Below, in pieces: positions 27,427 to 35,572 of a DNA stretch of 64,000 nucleotides (its first letter is position 1; the number at the start of each line of letters is the position of its first letter). The position numbers and the translations under genes were made by a program. This DNA comes from Gordonia malaquae NBRC 108250 (lineage in GTDB: Bacteria; Actinomycetota; Actinomycetes; Mycobacteriales; Mycobacteriaceae): NCBI RefSeq assembly GCF_000344135.1, contig NZ_BAOP01000015.1, positions 56,391-120,390 of the forward strand, read 5' to 3'. The notes below the pieces were generated by a model that made no database searches, had not been told where the DNA came from, and worked only from the letters and a program-made list of their open reading frames with translations.

Positions 27427-28695
27427 ATGCGACCGCGCCGTCTTGCAGCAGGAGTCGCGGCAGCATGCTGCGTGGCGACCGTGTCGTTCGCCTTCCCGGG
27501 CGCGGCTTCGGCCGCACCGTGCGGGAACCCCAACGCGGGCAATGGATCTTCTCTCCCGTTCCTGCCGACCGGTTCGCTCGGATCAGGCAGCGGCGACGCC
27601 CCCGGACCGACCGCCGAAGGCCCGCAGGGCGCACTGCCGAAGTACAACGACGGCACATCAGCGGTGCTCTCGTGGGTCACCGGCCCGCGGAGCCCCAACT
27701 CGACGTTCGCGCGATTCGGGATCTCCGGCACCGATCTGGGCATCGCGTGGGACAACGGCGCGGGCCAGACGTTGATGGCGTTCGGCGACACATTCGGCGA
27801 CTGCACCGTCAGCGGCAAGCAGTGGCGACACAACGTCCTTCTGCGGACTGACGACACCGACCTGTCAGACGGCCTCACGATCGCCGACGGTGTTCCGGGC
27901 GACACCACGTCTGGCGCGTCGGTATCGGCTACAGCTCCCCGGTATGCGAGGCAGATGATCGGCGCGATCGGCTGGCCCGGTGTGGAGGTCACGACGATCC
28001 CGACGGCCGCCATCGCCATCGAAGGCAAGCAGTACGTCAACTACATGTCGGTCCGGAAGTGGGGCGCCGCCGGAATGTGGGACACCAACTTCTCGGCGAT
28101 CGCCGTCTCTGCCGACAACGGCCAGACCTGGACGACGGAACCGTCGACGATCCGCGTCAATGCTCCGATCGCCGTCCCGTTGCCGACCGGGTGGCCGTCC
28201 GTCCGGCCGAACGACGCCAAGTTCCAGCAGAGCGCATACGTCGCGGGCCACGGCGCCGACGCCGGTTGGATCTTTCAGTACGGGACTCCGAACGGTCGCT
28301 TCGGCGCAGCGTACGTCGCACGTTTCCGTCCGTCGGACATCCTCGACCTGTCGGCATACGAATACTGGACCGGCTCGGGATGGTCCCCGAACATCGACTC
28401 CGTGCGACGTGTCGTCGGCGCGCCGGTGACCGAGGTGTCCGTCGCCTGGAGCGAGTACCTCGGCAAGTACGTGATGGTCGACAGCCCGCTCAACGTCCAC
28501 CTGCGGACAGCTGACCGCCCGCAGGGGCCGTGGAGTCTGCCCAGGTTCCTGTTCCCATCGCTGATCAGCGTGTATGCGCCGATGATGTTGCCGTCGTCGC
28601 CTGCCCTGCGTGGCACCGGCCCGGAGCTGTACATGAACGCCTCACGGTGGGACGACTACAACGTCCTCCTCCTGCGCAGTCGACTCCGACGCTGA
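27427..28695 (+). CDS. Secreted DUF4185 protein, predicted GH183 endo-D-arabinanase (paralogue 1)
   Basis: 422 residues. The signal peptide (RRLAAGVAAACCVATVSFAF) should be cleaved after ASA at residue 29, with CGNP next. The domain then runs to the C-terminus with FARFGISGTDLGIAWDNG, LMAFGDTFGDC, YVNYMSVRKWG, FQYGTPNGRFGAAYVARFRP and YAPMMLPSSPALRG. DUF4185 proteins have been shown to include endo-D-arabinanases (GH183) that cut mycobacterial arabinogalactan/arabinomannan, including Mtb Rv3707c. The organism's own wall is therefore the likely substrate. The next gene is a clear paralogue. Assignment of catalytic acids was not attempted. Confidence 0.83.
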   Translation: MRPRRLAAGVAAACCVATVSFAFPGAASAAPCGNPNAGNGSSLPFLPTGSLGSGSGDAPGPTAEGPQGALPKYNDGTSAVLSWVTGPRSPNSTFARFGISGTDLGIAWDNGAGQTLMAFGDTFGDCTVSGKQWRHNVLLRTDDTDLSDGLTIADGVPGDTTSGASVSATAPRYARQMIGAIGWPGVEVTTIPTAAIAIEGKQYVNYMSVRKWGAAGMWDTNFSAIAVSADNGQTWTTEPSTIRVNAPIAVPLPTGWPSVRPNDAKFQQSAYVAGHGADAGWIFQYGTPNGRFGAAYVARFRPSDILDLSAYEYWTGSGWSPNIDSVRRVVGAPVTEVSVAWSEYLGKYVMVDSPLNVHLRTADRPQGPWSLPRFLFPSLISVYAPMMLPSSPALRGTGPELYMNASRWDDYNVLLLRSRLRR

Positions 28696-28784
28696 TCGTC
28701 CAGTGTCGCGAATCGCCACGAACTCCGGGACGGACCGGTAAGAATGGCGGTGACCATGTCGTCCATTCGACCGAGGTACCTCTC

Positions 28785-29969
28785 ATGCGCCGAACGCCCC
28801 GACTGTTGTCCGCCGCCGGAATCGGAACCGCTGTCGCTGCGACCCTGACCCTGTTGTCGCCGATGTCTCCGCTCCCGACCGCCGATGCCACCGGTGCGTG
28901 CAGCAACTCCGGCACCGGAATACGATTGCCGTTCAACACCGGTTCGCTCGGCCTGCCTCGCGGCGGCGCAGCCGAAGGTCCGCAGAAGCCGCTCCCCGGT
29001 TTCAACAACGGCCGGACCAGAACCGTCTCGTGGGTCACCGGCCCGCTCAGCAAGAACAAGACCTTCACTCGGTTCGGGATCTCGGGCACCGATGTCGGCG
29101 TCGCGTGGGACAACGGACGCGGTCAAACGTTGATGGCGTTCGGCGACACGTTCGGCAACTGTCTCCGACAAGGCCTCGGTTGGCGGAACAACACTCTCCT
29201 GCGCTCGACGGACCGGAACCTGTCCGACGGCCTGACCCTGCAGCGCTCGGGTTATGCGGGTCCGATGTTCGGGGCCCTCGGGTTCTCCGGCATCGAGAAG
29301 ACGAAGATCCCGACCGCGGGCGTGTCCATCGGAGGCAAGCAGTACGTGAACTTCATGTCAGTTCGCGCGTGGGGTCCGCCGAGCCGCTGGTACACCAACT
29401 ATTCGGGCACGGCGGTGTCGTCTAACAACGGCCGATCCTGGGTGACGCCCCAATCGACTGTCCGGCCGAATCTGCCGTGGAACCCGATCGACTCGGTGTT
29501 CCAGCAGAGCGCCTACGTGAAAGGTGCGGGTCCGGACGCCGGGTGGATCTACCAGTACGGGACCCCGAACGGACGGTTCGGCAACGCGTACATCGCCCGC
29601 TTCCGCCCGTCGGACATCCTGAACCTGGGTCGCTACCAGTACTGGACCGGCTCGCGCTGGGGCGGCGCCGGTTCGCGCCCTGCTCCGATCGTCCGGGGTC
29701 CGGTGACCGAACTGTCGGTTCAATGGAGCCCGGTGCTGCGGAAGTACGTGATGCTCGACAGTCCGCACGGGGTGCGACTGCGGACCGCGAGCCATCCGCA
29801 GGGCCCGTGGAGCCCGGGACGCCGAATCACACCGCCGAGCCTTGAGCTGTATGCGCCGATGATGCTTCCGTCGTCGCCTGCACTGCGCGGCACGGGCTCG
29901 GAGCTGTACTTCAACGCCTCGAGGTGGGACGACTACAACGTCGCCCTCATCGAGACCCGCGTCCGCTGA
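28785..29969 (+). CDS. Secreted DUF4185 protein, predicted GH183 endo-D-arabinanase (paralogue 2)
   Basis: 394 residues from ATG 28785, with a signal peptide (RLLSAAGIGTAVAATLTLLS) and CSNSG following. It has the same block pattern as the preceding gene: FTRFGISGTDVGVAWDNG, LMAFGDTFGNC, YVNFMSVRAWG, YQYGTPNGRFGNAYIARFRP and YAPMMLPSSPALRG. It lacks about 25 residues in the central loop and in the post-signal linker, so the pair arose by tandem duplication with later divergence. The frame continues upstream to 28530, overlapping paralogue 1; the signal peptide fixes the start. The gap to paralogue 1 is 89 bp. Confidence 0.83.
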   Translation: MRRTPRLLSAAGIGTAVAATLTLLSPMSPLPTADATGACSNSGTGIRLPFNTGSLGLPRGGAAEGPQKPLPGFNNGRTRTVSWVTGPLSKNKTFTRFGISGTDVGVAWDNGRGQTLMAFGDTFGNCLRQGLGWRNNTLLRSTDRNLSDGLTLQRSGYAGPMFGALGFSGIEKTKIPTAGVSIGGKQYVNFMSVRAWGPPSRWYTNYSGTAVSSNNGRSWVTPQSTVRPNLPWNPIDSVFQQSAYVKGAGPDAGWIYQYGTPNGRFGNAYIARFRPSDILNLGRYQYWTGSRWGGAGSRPAPIVRGPVTELSVQWSPVLRKYVMLDSPHGVRLRTASHPQGPWSPGRRITPPSLELYAPMMLPSSPALRGTGSELYFNASRWDDYNVALIETRVR

Positions 29970-29984
29970 TCCGACCCCGAGCGG

Positions 29985-30857
29985 CTACTTCAGCAGGCGC
30001 GACATCCGGCGGTCGGCGAGCACTTTGCCGCCGGTCTGGCATGTCGGGCAGTACTGGAACGATCGATCGGCGAATGACACTTCGCGGATGGTGTCGCCGC
30101 ACACCGGGCATGGCATGCCGGTACGCGCGTGGACACGAAGCCCGGTCCGCTTCTCGGACTTCATCGTCGCGACCTCGCTGTCTTCGAAGCGGCGGGTCGC
30201 ATCGAGCAGAACCGACCGCGTCGCGTCGTACAGCGCGCCGACCTGTTCCTCCGAGAGCGTCTTGGCGGTGGCGAACGGCGACAGCCTCGCGGTGTGCAGG
30301 ATCTCGTCGGAGTAGGCGTTGCCGACGCCGCTGATCACCCGCTGGTCGGTGAGGAGGTTCTTGATCCGAGACGTGCGTGAGGCGAGGATCGTCGCGAAGT
30401 CGCCTCGTGAGAGTTCCAGAACATCGGGGCCGAGCGTCGCGATCCGCTCCACGTCGGCCGTGTCGCGGACGATCCACGCGGCGAGTCGTTTCTGGGTGCC
30501 GGCCTCGGTGACGTCGAATCCTTCTCCAGGCGGTCCACAGTGGACGCGCAGCGCGATGGGGCTCTTGCCGCCCGGTTTGAGCGGCCGAGGTGAGAGATCG
30601 CTGCTCCATCGCACCCATCCGGCCCGGGAAAGGTGGATGACAAGATCGATCTCCCCGTCGTCCCCGTCGGTGCGGATCACGAGGTACTTCGCGATGCGGT
30701 CGACGGCTGTCACAACCCGTCCGACGAGGGCCGAGTATGGCGGGTCCGCGGTTTTGAGCACGGACAGTGACGCGACGTCGACCCGACGGATCGGCAGCCC
30801 GGCCATGCGGGAGTCGAGGTAGGCCGCGATCGCGGAGACTTCGGGGAGTTCCGGCAT
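29985..30857 (-). CDS. Formamidopyrimidine-DNA glycosylase / endonuclease VIII family
   Basis: 290 residues from ATG 30857 so that Pro2 and Glu3 (MPELPEV) are the catalytic N-terminus. The H2TH region (RIKNLLTDQRVISGVGNAYSDEIL) is at about 175-198 and the zinc finger uses Cys250, Cys253, Cys270 and Cys273 (CPVC...CPTC). The fold excises oxidised bases with AP-lyase activity. The position next to the SDR/pgi block fits Mtb Rv0944, which as I recall is shortened; here the protein is complete. The reading frame extends to 31070, but the proline start requirement rules that out. It ends 15 bp from the convergent DUF4185 gene. Confidence 0.93.
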   Translation of the reverse strand: MPELPEVSAIAAYLDSRMAGLPIRRVDVASLSVLKTADPPYSALVGRVVTAVDRIAKYLVIRTDGDDGEIDLVIHLSRAGWVRWSSDLSPRPLKPGGKSPIALRVHCGPPGEGFDVTEAGTQKRLAAWIVRDTADVERIATLGPDVLELSRGDFATILASRTSRIKNLLTDQRVISGVGNAYSDEILHTARLSPFATAKTLSEEQVGALYDATRSVLLDATRRFEDSEVATMKSEKRTGLRVHARTGMPCPVCGDTIREVSFADRSFQYCPTCQTGGKVLADRRMSRLLK

Positions 30858-30896
30858 GTCACCAGTGTCCTTCACGGGATGTGATTTGGTAAGTGG

Positions 30897-31637
30897 ATGA
30901 CTGATCGCCTGTCGGACGCCGAGCTCGCCGCCCGTATCGCAGTGGGCGCCGGTGAGGTTCTGAGCGGTATCCGGCACGGCGATCTGATCGGCGGACGGCT
31001 CCTCGGTGATGTCGGCGACGCTCTCGCACAGGCGTGGATCTCGACGGTTCTGCGGACTCATCGCCCCCACGACGCGGTGCTATCCGAGGAGGCGGCGGAC
31101 GTCGGCGACCGGTCGACGGCGTCTCGCGTCTGGATCATCGACCCGTTGGACGGCACCAGCGAGTTCTCGATGGGCACGGCCGATTGGGCGGTGCACGTCG
31201 CACTGGCGGTGGACGGTCTACCGGAGGTGGCGGCGGTGTCTCTGCCCGCTCACGGCGAACTGTTTCGCAGTGACGACGTACCGCTCGCGGACGGCCCGCT
31301 GACGGGCAGGCTCGCCGTCTCCCGGTACGGCCACTCGTACCATTCCGCCGCCGTGGCCGACAGGCTCGGCATGGACGCGATCCGGATCGGTTCGGCAGGC
31401 GCGAAGGCGATGGCCGTCGTCCGCGGCGATGCTGACGCATACGTCCATTCCGGTGGGCAGTACGAGTGGGACAACTGCGCACCGGTCGGAGTCGCGCTCG
31501 CGGCCGGGCTGCACTGCAGCCGTCTCGACGGCCGCCCGATCGTCTACAACAACCCTCAGCCGTACATGCCTGACTTCATCATCTGTCGGACCGAGATCGC
31601 CGACGACGTCCTCGACGCGGTCAGTACTCCCTGGTGA
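30897..31637 (+). CDS. cysQ: 3'(2'),5'-bisphosphate nucleotidase, CysQ-like (inositol-phosphatase fold)
   Basis: 246 residues of the FIG/IMPase superfamily. Metal ligands are visible in LSEEAAD (about residue 62), IIDPLDGTSEFS (about 80-91) and the C-terminal YEWDNCAP (about 187-194). The DGTSEF variant and size fit the actinobacterial CysQ group that hydrolyses PAP or fructose/inositol phosphates, as Rv2131c does. PAP removal in sulfate assimilation is the likely role. It is divergent from the fpg gene with 39 bp between. The exact substrate cannot be decided from sequence. Confidence 0.87.
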   Translation: MTDRLSDAELAARIAVGAGEVLSGIRHGDLIGGRLLGDVGDALAQAWISTVLRTHRPHDAVLSEEAADVGDRSTASRVWIIDPLDGTSEFSMGTADWAVHVALAVDGLPEVAAVSLPAHGELFRSDDVPLADGPLTGRLAVSRYGHSYHSAAVADRLGMDAIRIGSAGAKAMAVVRGDADAYVHSGGQYEWDNCAPVGVALAAGLHCSRLDGRPIVYNNPQPYMPDFIICRTEIADDVLDAVSTPW

Positions 31638-31728
31638 CCGATGCCCTACTCCGGAATTGCGGAGTTGGCGCGCTCCGCGACGATATTCGCACTGGTCGTA
31701 CCGGCCGACCGGTGTCATTCTGAATGAC

Positions 31729-32631
31729 ATGGCTGACACTAACGGGCCGCAGTGGCCGAACGGCGATCCGCAGCAACCGGGCCCGGAGCCGGGCGGTTAC
31801 AACCCGTACGATCCGACCCAGCATGGTCAGACGCCTCCGCCGAGCAACAGTCCGTACGACAAGACGCAGCAGTACGGAGCGGCGCAGCCCCCGAGTGGAC
31901 CCCAATACGGCGGGCAGCCGCCGTTCGGTCAGCCGCAGCAGCCGTACGGCGCACAGTTCGGCCAGCCCCAATACGGGCAGCAGGGTCAGTACGGGCAGGG
32001 TCAGTACGGGCAACAGCCGTATGGGCAGTTCCCCGGCCAGTACCCTCCGGGCGGTCAGCCGCCGAGCGGATCGAACAAGGCGATCATCTGGATCGCCCTG
32101 GTCGGCGCCGTCCTCCTCGTCGGAGGACTGGTGACGTGGTTGATCGTGCGTGACGATTCACCGAAGAACGTCACCGCAGCGTCGTCGTCGAGCGGCGTCC
32201 CGAGTTCAAGCGGGTACCCGTCGTACTCATACCCCTCGTATTCGTATCCGTCGTACACGTACGATCCGTCGACCAGCTACACCCCGCCCACCACGTCGAC
32301 CTCGTCGTACACGTATTACGGCGCGATCGCGATGTCGACGTCGACCGGCGACGTCGGCTACTCGATCAACAATCGAACCCAGGCGGAGGCGGACAGTGCG
32401 GCACTGTCGCAATGCAGCGCGTCGTCGTGCACCACGGTGCTCCGCTTCTGGAACGCGTGCGGCTCGATCGCGCAGTCGCAGGCCAACCTGTACTGGGGTT
32501 GGGGCTGGTCGACGACGCGACAAGGCGCCATCGATGAGGCCACTTCCCAGGTACGCGGCGCCGACCCGAAGGTGCTGACGACACAATGCACGATCAATGC
32601 GGGCGACTCGCGCGCCGGCGGTTCCGCCTGA
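31729..32631 (+). CDS. DUF4189 surface protein with Q/G/P/Y-rich cytoplasmic tail
   Basis: 300 residues from ATG 31729. Residues 1-115 are low-complexity with repeated QYGQ, PPFGQ and QPYG units. One membrane helix at about 118-140 is followed by RDD. Residues 150-196 are a Ser/Tyr/Thr/Pro stalk with a four-fold YPSYS-type repeat, then a DUF4189 domain (YYGAIAMS... to C-terminus) with paired cysteines (CSASSC, NACGS, TQC). The topology is a type II anchored extracellular domain. The function of DUF4189 is unknown. The plus-strand frame upstream of this ATG overlaps cysQ and is not coding. Confidence 0.75.
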   Translation: MADTNGPQWPNGDPQQPGPEPGGYNPYDPTQHGQTPPPSNSPYDKTQQYGAAQPPSGPQYGGQPPFGQPQQPYGAQFGQPQYGQQGQYGQGQYGQQPYGQFPGQYPPGGQPPSGSNKAIIWIALVGAVLLVGGLVTWLIVRDDSPKNVTAASSSSGVPSSSGYPSYSYPSYSYPSYTYDPSTSYTPPTTSTSSYTYYGAIAMSTSTGDVGYSINNRTQAEADSAALSQCSASSCTTVLRFWNACGSIAQSQANLYWGWGWSTTRQGAIDEATSQVRGADPKVLTTQCTINAGDSRAGGSA

Positions 32632-32633
32632 GC

Positions 32634-33401
32634 TCAGCCGTGCTTGCGCAGCAGGTAGATGTCCATGATCCAGCCGAGCCGTTCACGTGCCTCGGCACGC
32701 TTGGCGACTATCTCGTCGGTGACGTCGCCGACTCGTCCGCTCACGAGGATCTGATCGTCGGTGCCGACGTACGCCGCCCAATAGACGACGTCGTCCGGTG
32801 ACGCCGTCTCGCGGAAGGCGAGCGCGGAGTCGAGCATGACGATCTGATTGAGATCGGCGCCGTCCGGGGTGGTCGCGAGCCTGCGCCCGGTGGTGGTGGT
32901 GATCGGTTCGCCGACGCCGTGCGCCACGATCCCGTGCGCGGCGGTCAAGGCAGACGCGCTGGTCACCCCGGGGATCACCTCGACCGTGAGATCGTCGCGC
33001 TGCTCGACGAGGCGGTCGGTGATCCGAAGAGTGGAGTCGTAGAGTGCCGGGTCGCCCCACACGAGGATCGCCGCACTTCCACCCTCGGCCAGGTTCTCGT
33101 CGAGAGCCGCGCCGATCGCATCGACTCTCGCCGAATGCCAGCGCCGAACCTCTGCCTCGTAGTCGACGGGATCCCGATCGCGCGGAGGGTCGGGCACAAC
33201 AACCACCCGGTGGTCAGCACGTGCGTGCTCGTCCAGCATCCGGGTGCGGGCCGCCGTCAGCTCCGCGGTCCTGTCCCCTTTGTCGAGGATGAGGAACACG
33301 TCGGTCGCCGCGATGGCGTCGACCGCCTCCAAGGTGATCTGACGGGGGCCGCCCGGGCCGATGCCGATGACGCGCAGGGTCTTCTCATTGATGCGTGACA
33401 A
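32634..33401 (-). CDS. cobF: Precorrin-6A synthase (deacetylating)
   Basis: 255 residues with the tetrapyrrole (corrin/porphyrin) methylase fold. It has an N-terminal VIGIGPGGPRQITLEAVDAI, an Asp-rich loop, LVWGDPALYDSTLRI, VIPGVTSASALTAAHG and a C-terminal ILVSGRVGD. The sequence pattern matches CobF, which uses SAM to methylate C-1 of precorrin-5 and releases acetate in aerobic cobalamin synthesis. It stands alone, away from other cob genes, as is common in related genera. The start is 1 bp from the 3' end of the tRNA-Arg gene, so the two may share a transcript. Confidence 0.9.
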   Translation of the reverse strand: MSRINEKTLRVIGIGPGGPRQITLEAVDAIAATDVFLILDKGDRTAELTAARTRMLDEHARADHRVVVVPDPPRDRDPVDYEAEVRRWHSARVDAIGAALDENLAEGGSAAILVWGDPALYDSTLRITDRLVEQRDDLTVEVIPGVTSASALTAAHGIVAHGVGEPITTTTGRRLATTPDGADLNQIVMLDSALAFRETASPDDVVYWAAYVGTDDQILVSGRVGDVTDEIVAKRAEARERLGWIMDIYLLRKHG

Positions 33402-33402
33402 G

Positions 33403-33475
33403 TGCTCCCGGCAGGATTCGAACCTGCGACACCCGCTTTAGGAGAGCGGTGCTCTATCCCCTGAGCTACGAGAGC
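33403..33475 (-). tRNA. tRNA-Arg (anticodon CCT)
   Basis: The complement folds as a 73-nt cloverleaf. The acceptor stem GCTCTCG/CGGGAGC has one T-G pair. The D-arm is GCTC...GAGC, the anticodon stem CCGCT/AGCGG with loop CTCCTAA (anticodon CCT), the T-arm GCAGG-TTCGAAT-CCTGC and the discriminator A. CCA is not encoded. It reads AGG codons. The gene lies between cobF (1 bp away) and a 477-bp non-coding stretch. Confidence 0.95.
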
Positions 33476-33952
33476 GAGAACGGTTCGCGTCGATGATGCA
33501 CGACCGCACGGGCTGCGATGGGGATGCGCGGCCCGACGCGAGAAGTCTACGTGAGAGTGTTCCAGCCTCTGGCGTCGCCCGTGTCGGCTCCGAAGAGGGA
33601 AGCCGATCCAAGCGTCCTGGGGAGTCCACTTGTCCGAGTTTCTGTCGAAAGCGAGCGGAGCGGCGAGTGATCCGTGCCGAGCACCGGCGCACCGATGTCA
33701 TCGACCAGCGACTCGCGACTTGAGTCCGACAGCGTCCCCACTGGTCAAAGAACCTGGTCAGCGGAAATTCGTCGCAACTGATGTCGGACAGCGATCCGCA
33801 CGGACGATCCCGATGTCCCCCGATTGGGTACATGGACTCCCTGCGCGACAGCACTCAGACTCGTCTCACCTCGGCTGTCGGGTACAGGGGTCTGCATCCG
33901 AGGTCCCTCCCGTGTTCTGACAACACATTGAGCCTGAGAAGAGGTACCCCTC
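33476..33952. other. Non-coding 477-bp region upstream of the WxL-like locus
   Basis: No reading frame here has coding character. The base composition is less biased than in neighbouring genes. The last 60 bases probably hold the promoter of the secreted protein gene at 33953, which is preceded by GAGAAGAGG. The segment between the tRNA-Arg 5' end and this gene could be the edge of acquired DNA. I see no integrase or repeat of the tRNA end. Confidence 0.5.
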
Positions 33953-34480
33953 ATGCGTAAACCCATCCTGGCCGCGACGATCCTCGCGGCCGCAGCCGGC
34001 CTCGCCGTTCCGGCCGTCGCGCACGCCGCGCCGTCGGCCAACACCGACGTCACCTTCATCGTCGCCGGACAGGGCGGCGATCTGTCGATCACCGCAGGCC
34101 CGCTCGGCACCATCGTCCCCAACGTGGCGGGCACCGCCGCGACCGGCGCGCTGCCTCCCGTCTCGGTCAGCGACAATCGAAACGGCTCGCCTCGTGCGTG
34201 GACCACCACCGCATCGTCGACCGACTTCGTGAGCGACGACCAGACGATCCCGAAGTCGGCAGTCACATACACGGCGAATGCGGTCGTAGGAAAGGTCGGC
34301 GGCGGAACACTCGCCTCGACCGGCGCCCAGACCCTCGACGGCCCGAAGGCCGTCGTGAACCGTTCCGGGCTCACCTGGCCGCTCGAAGTCGCCACCTGGT
34401 CACCCTCACTGAACGTCGCCTACCCCGGCGGCGCGTCGATCGGCACCTACAGCGGAACGATCACCGTCTCCGTCGCCTGA
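33953..34480 (+). CDS. Secreted WxL-like surface protein 1
   Basis: 175 residues. Signal peptide MRKPILAATILAAAAGLAVP...AHA is cleaved near residue 25. The mature part is a single beta-rich domain: VSVSDNR, WTTTASSTDFVSDDQTIPKS, VTYTANAV, LTWPLEVATWSP and YPGGASIGTYSGTITVSVA. The DxR...W...F...IP.S...YT order and the terminal Y-GT-T/I repeat closely resemble the WxL cell-wall domain of Firmicutes. A W-x-L is present (WPL), but the usual terminal W motif is absent. The gene is first in a three-gene plus-strand unit with a DUF916-like protein and a second WxL-like protein. Role inferred: non-covalent attachment to peptidoglycan. Confidence 0.7.
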   Translation: MRKPILAATILAAAAGLAVPAVAHAAPSANTDVTFIVAGQGGDLSITAGPLGTIVPNVAGTAATGALPPVSVSDNRNGSPRAWTTTASSTDFVSDDQTIPKSAVTYTANAVVGKVGGGTLASTGAQTLDGPKAVVNRSGLTWPLEVATWSPSLNVAYPGGASIGTYSGTITVSVA

Positions 34481-34555
34481 TCAGTCGTAGAGCGCCAGCT
34501 CTGACAGCCGGGGTGCGCACCCCGCACCCCTGCTACCCCACCAGAAAGATCCCGC

Positions 34556-35572
34556 ATGCGCCCCCTGAGCCTCGCCCGCGCCCTTCTCGCCGCATTCGTC
34601 GCAGTCCTCGCCATCGCCGCAGGTCTCGCTCCCGCGGCGAATGCCGAACCGTCGACCCCGGAGGGATCGATTGGCATCCGACTGCTCGACGTACCGGCGA
34701 AGGCGAAGGACGATCCTCGCGCCAAGTTGTACATCGTCGACAACGTGAAACCTGGAGCGACTATCACGCGGCGAGTCCAGGTCACGAACAACACGGGTGC
34801 CAAGGCAACTGTGCGGATGTACGCCGGACCGGCGCAGATCGTGGGGAACACCTTCGTCCCGGACGAGCCCGGTGCGACGAATGCACTCACGTCGTGGATC
34901 AAGGTCGACCAGCCGAGCGTCACGCTCGACAACGGCGAGACCGCCAAAGTCGCGGTCACTATCAAAGTTCCGGCCGATGCTCCCGAGATGGAGCATTACG
35001 GCGTGGTGTGGGCGTCCCTGACGACCCCCGGGAAGGACGGCGGAATCGGCGCGGAATCGAGAGTCGGAGTCCGCGTCTACCTCTCGGTGGGCGCCGGGAA
35101 CGGGCCCCCTTCCGATTTCTCGATCGACAGCGTTACCGGTAGTCGCGGCGACGACAACGGTGCAACGGTGATCGCAACGGTGACCAACACCGGCGGACGC
35201 GCTGTCGACGTGAGCGGAACGCTGAAGCTGACGAAGGGTCCGGGAGATCTGAGTGCAGGCACCGTCGGCTCCACCGGCGTCACGATCCCTCCGGGCGCCT
35301 CATCCGATGTCGTCTTCACCGTCCCCAACAGCGCGAGCCTGCCGGACGGCCCATGGAACGCATCAGTTGCGCTGCAAAGTGGTGTTCACAAGCACACCAG
35401 CGATCAGACGGTCACGTTCAGGGCAGCCGCCGATTCCGGTCCCGCTTCCCGATCGATCGCACTGCCACTGACCGTCACAATCCTTGTTGTTCTCGCTGCA
35501 GCCGCACTCGGCTACTTTCTGTACCGACGTCGCCGCACAGCGACAGCAACGGGCGAGGACAAGTCGGCATGA
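34556..35572 (+). CDS. DUF916-like WxL-interacting protein with C-terminal membrane anchor
   Basis: 338 residues. The signal peptide ends near ANA (residue 30). An N-terminal immunoglobulin-like domain (GIRLLDVPAKAKDDPRAKLY, then PGATITRRVQVTNNTG) resembles the DUF916 peptidoglycan-binding module. HYGVVWASL leads to a second beta domain (about 180-290) with TNTGGRAVDVSGTLKL. One membrane helix (about 300-322) is followed by RRRR and a short tail. Firmicute WxL loci encode a protein of this layout between WxL genes. The stop overlaps the next gene by 4 bp (ATGA), so they are coupled. Confidence 0.72.
   Translation: MRPLSLARALLAAFVAVLAIAAGLAPAANAEPSTPEGSIGIRLLDVPAKAKDDPRAKLYIVDNVKPGATITRRVQVTNNTGAKATVRMYAGPAQIVGNTFVPDEPGATNALTSWIKVDQPSVTLDNGETAKVAVTIKVPADAPEMEHYGVVWASLTTPGKDGGIGAESRVGVRVYLSVGAGNGPPSDFSIDSVTGSRGDDNGATVIATVTNTGGRAVDVSGTLKLTKGPGDLSAGTVGSTGVTIPPGASSDVVFTVPNSASLPDGPWNASVALQSGVHKHTSDQTVTFRAAADSGPASRSIALPLTVTILVVLAAAALGYFLYRRRRTATATGEDKSA

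Noticed and set aside
33403..33952. Integrative element at the tRNA-Arg gene
   Set aside because: The 3' end of the tRNA faces cobF, not the WxL-like locus, and no integrase or duplicated tRNA end is visible.
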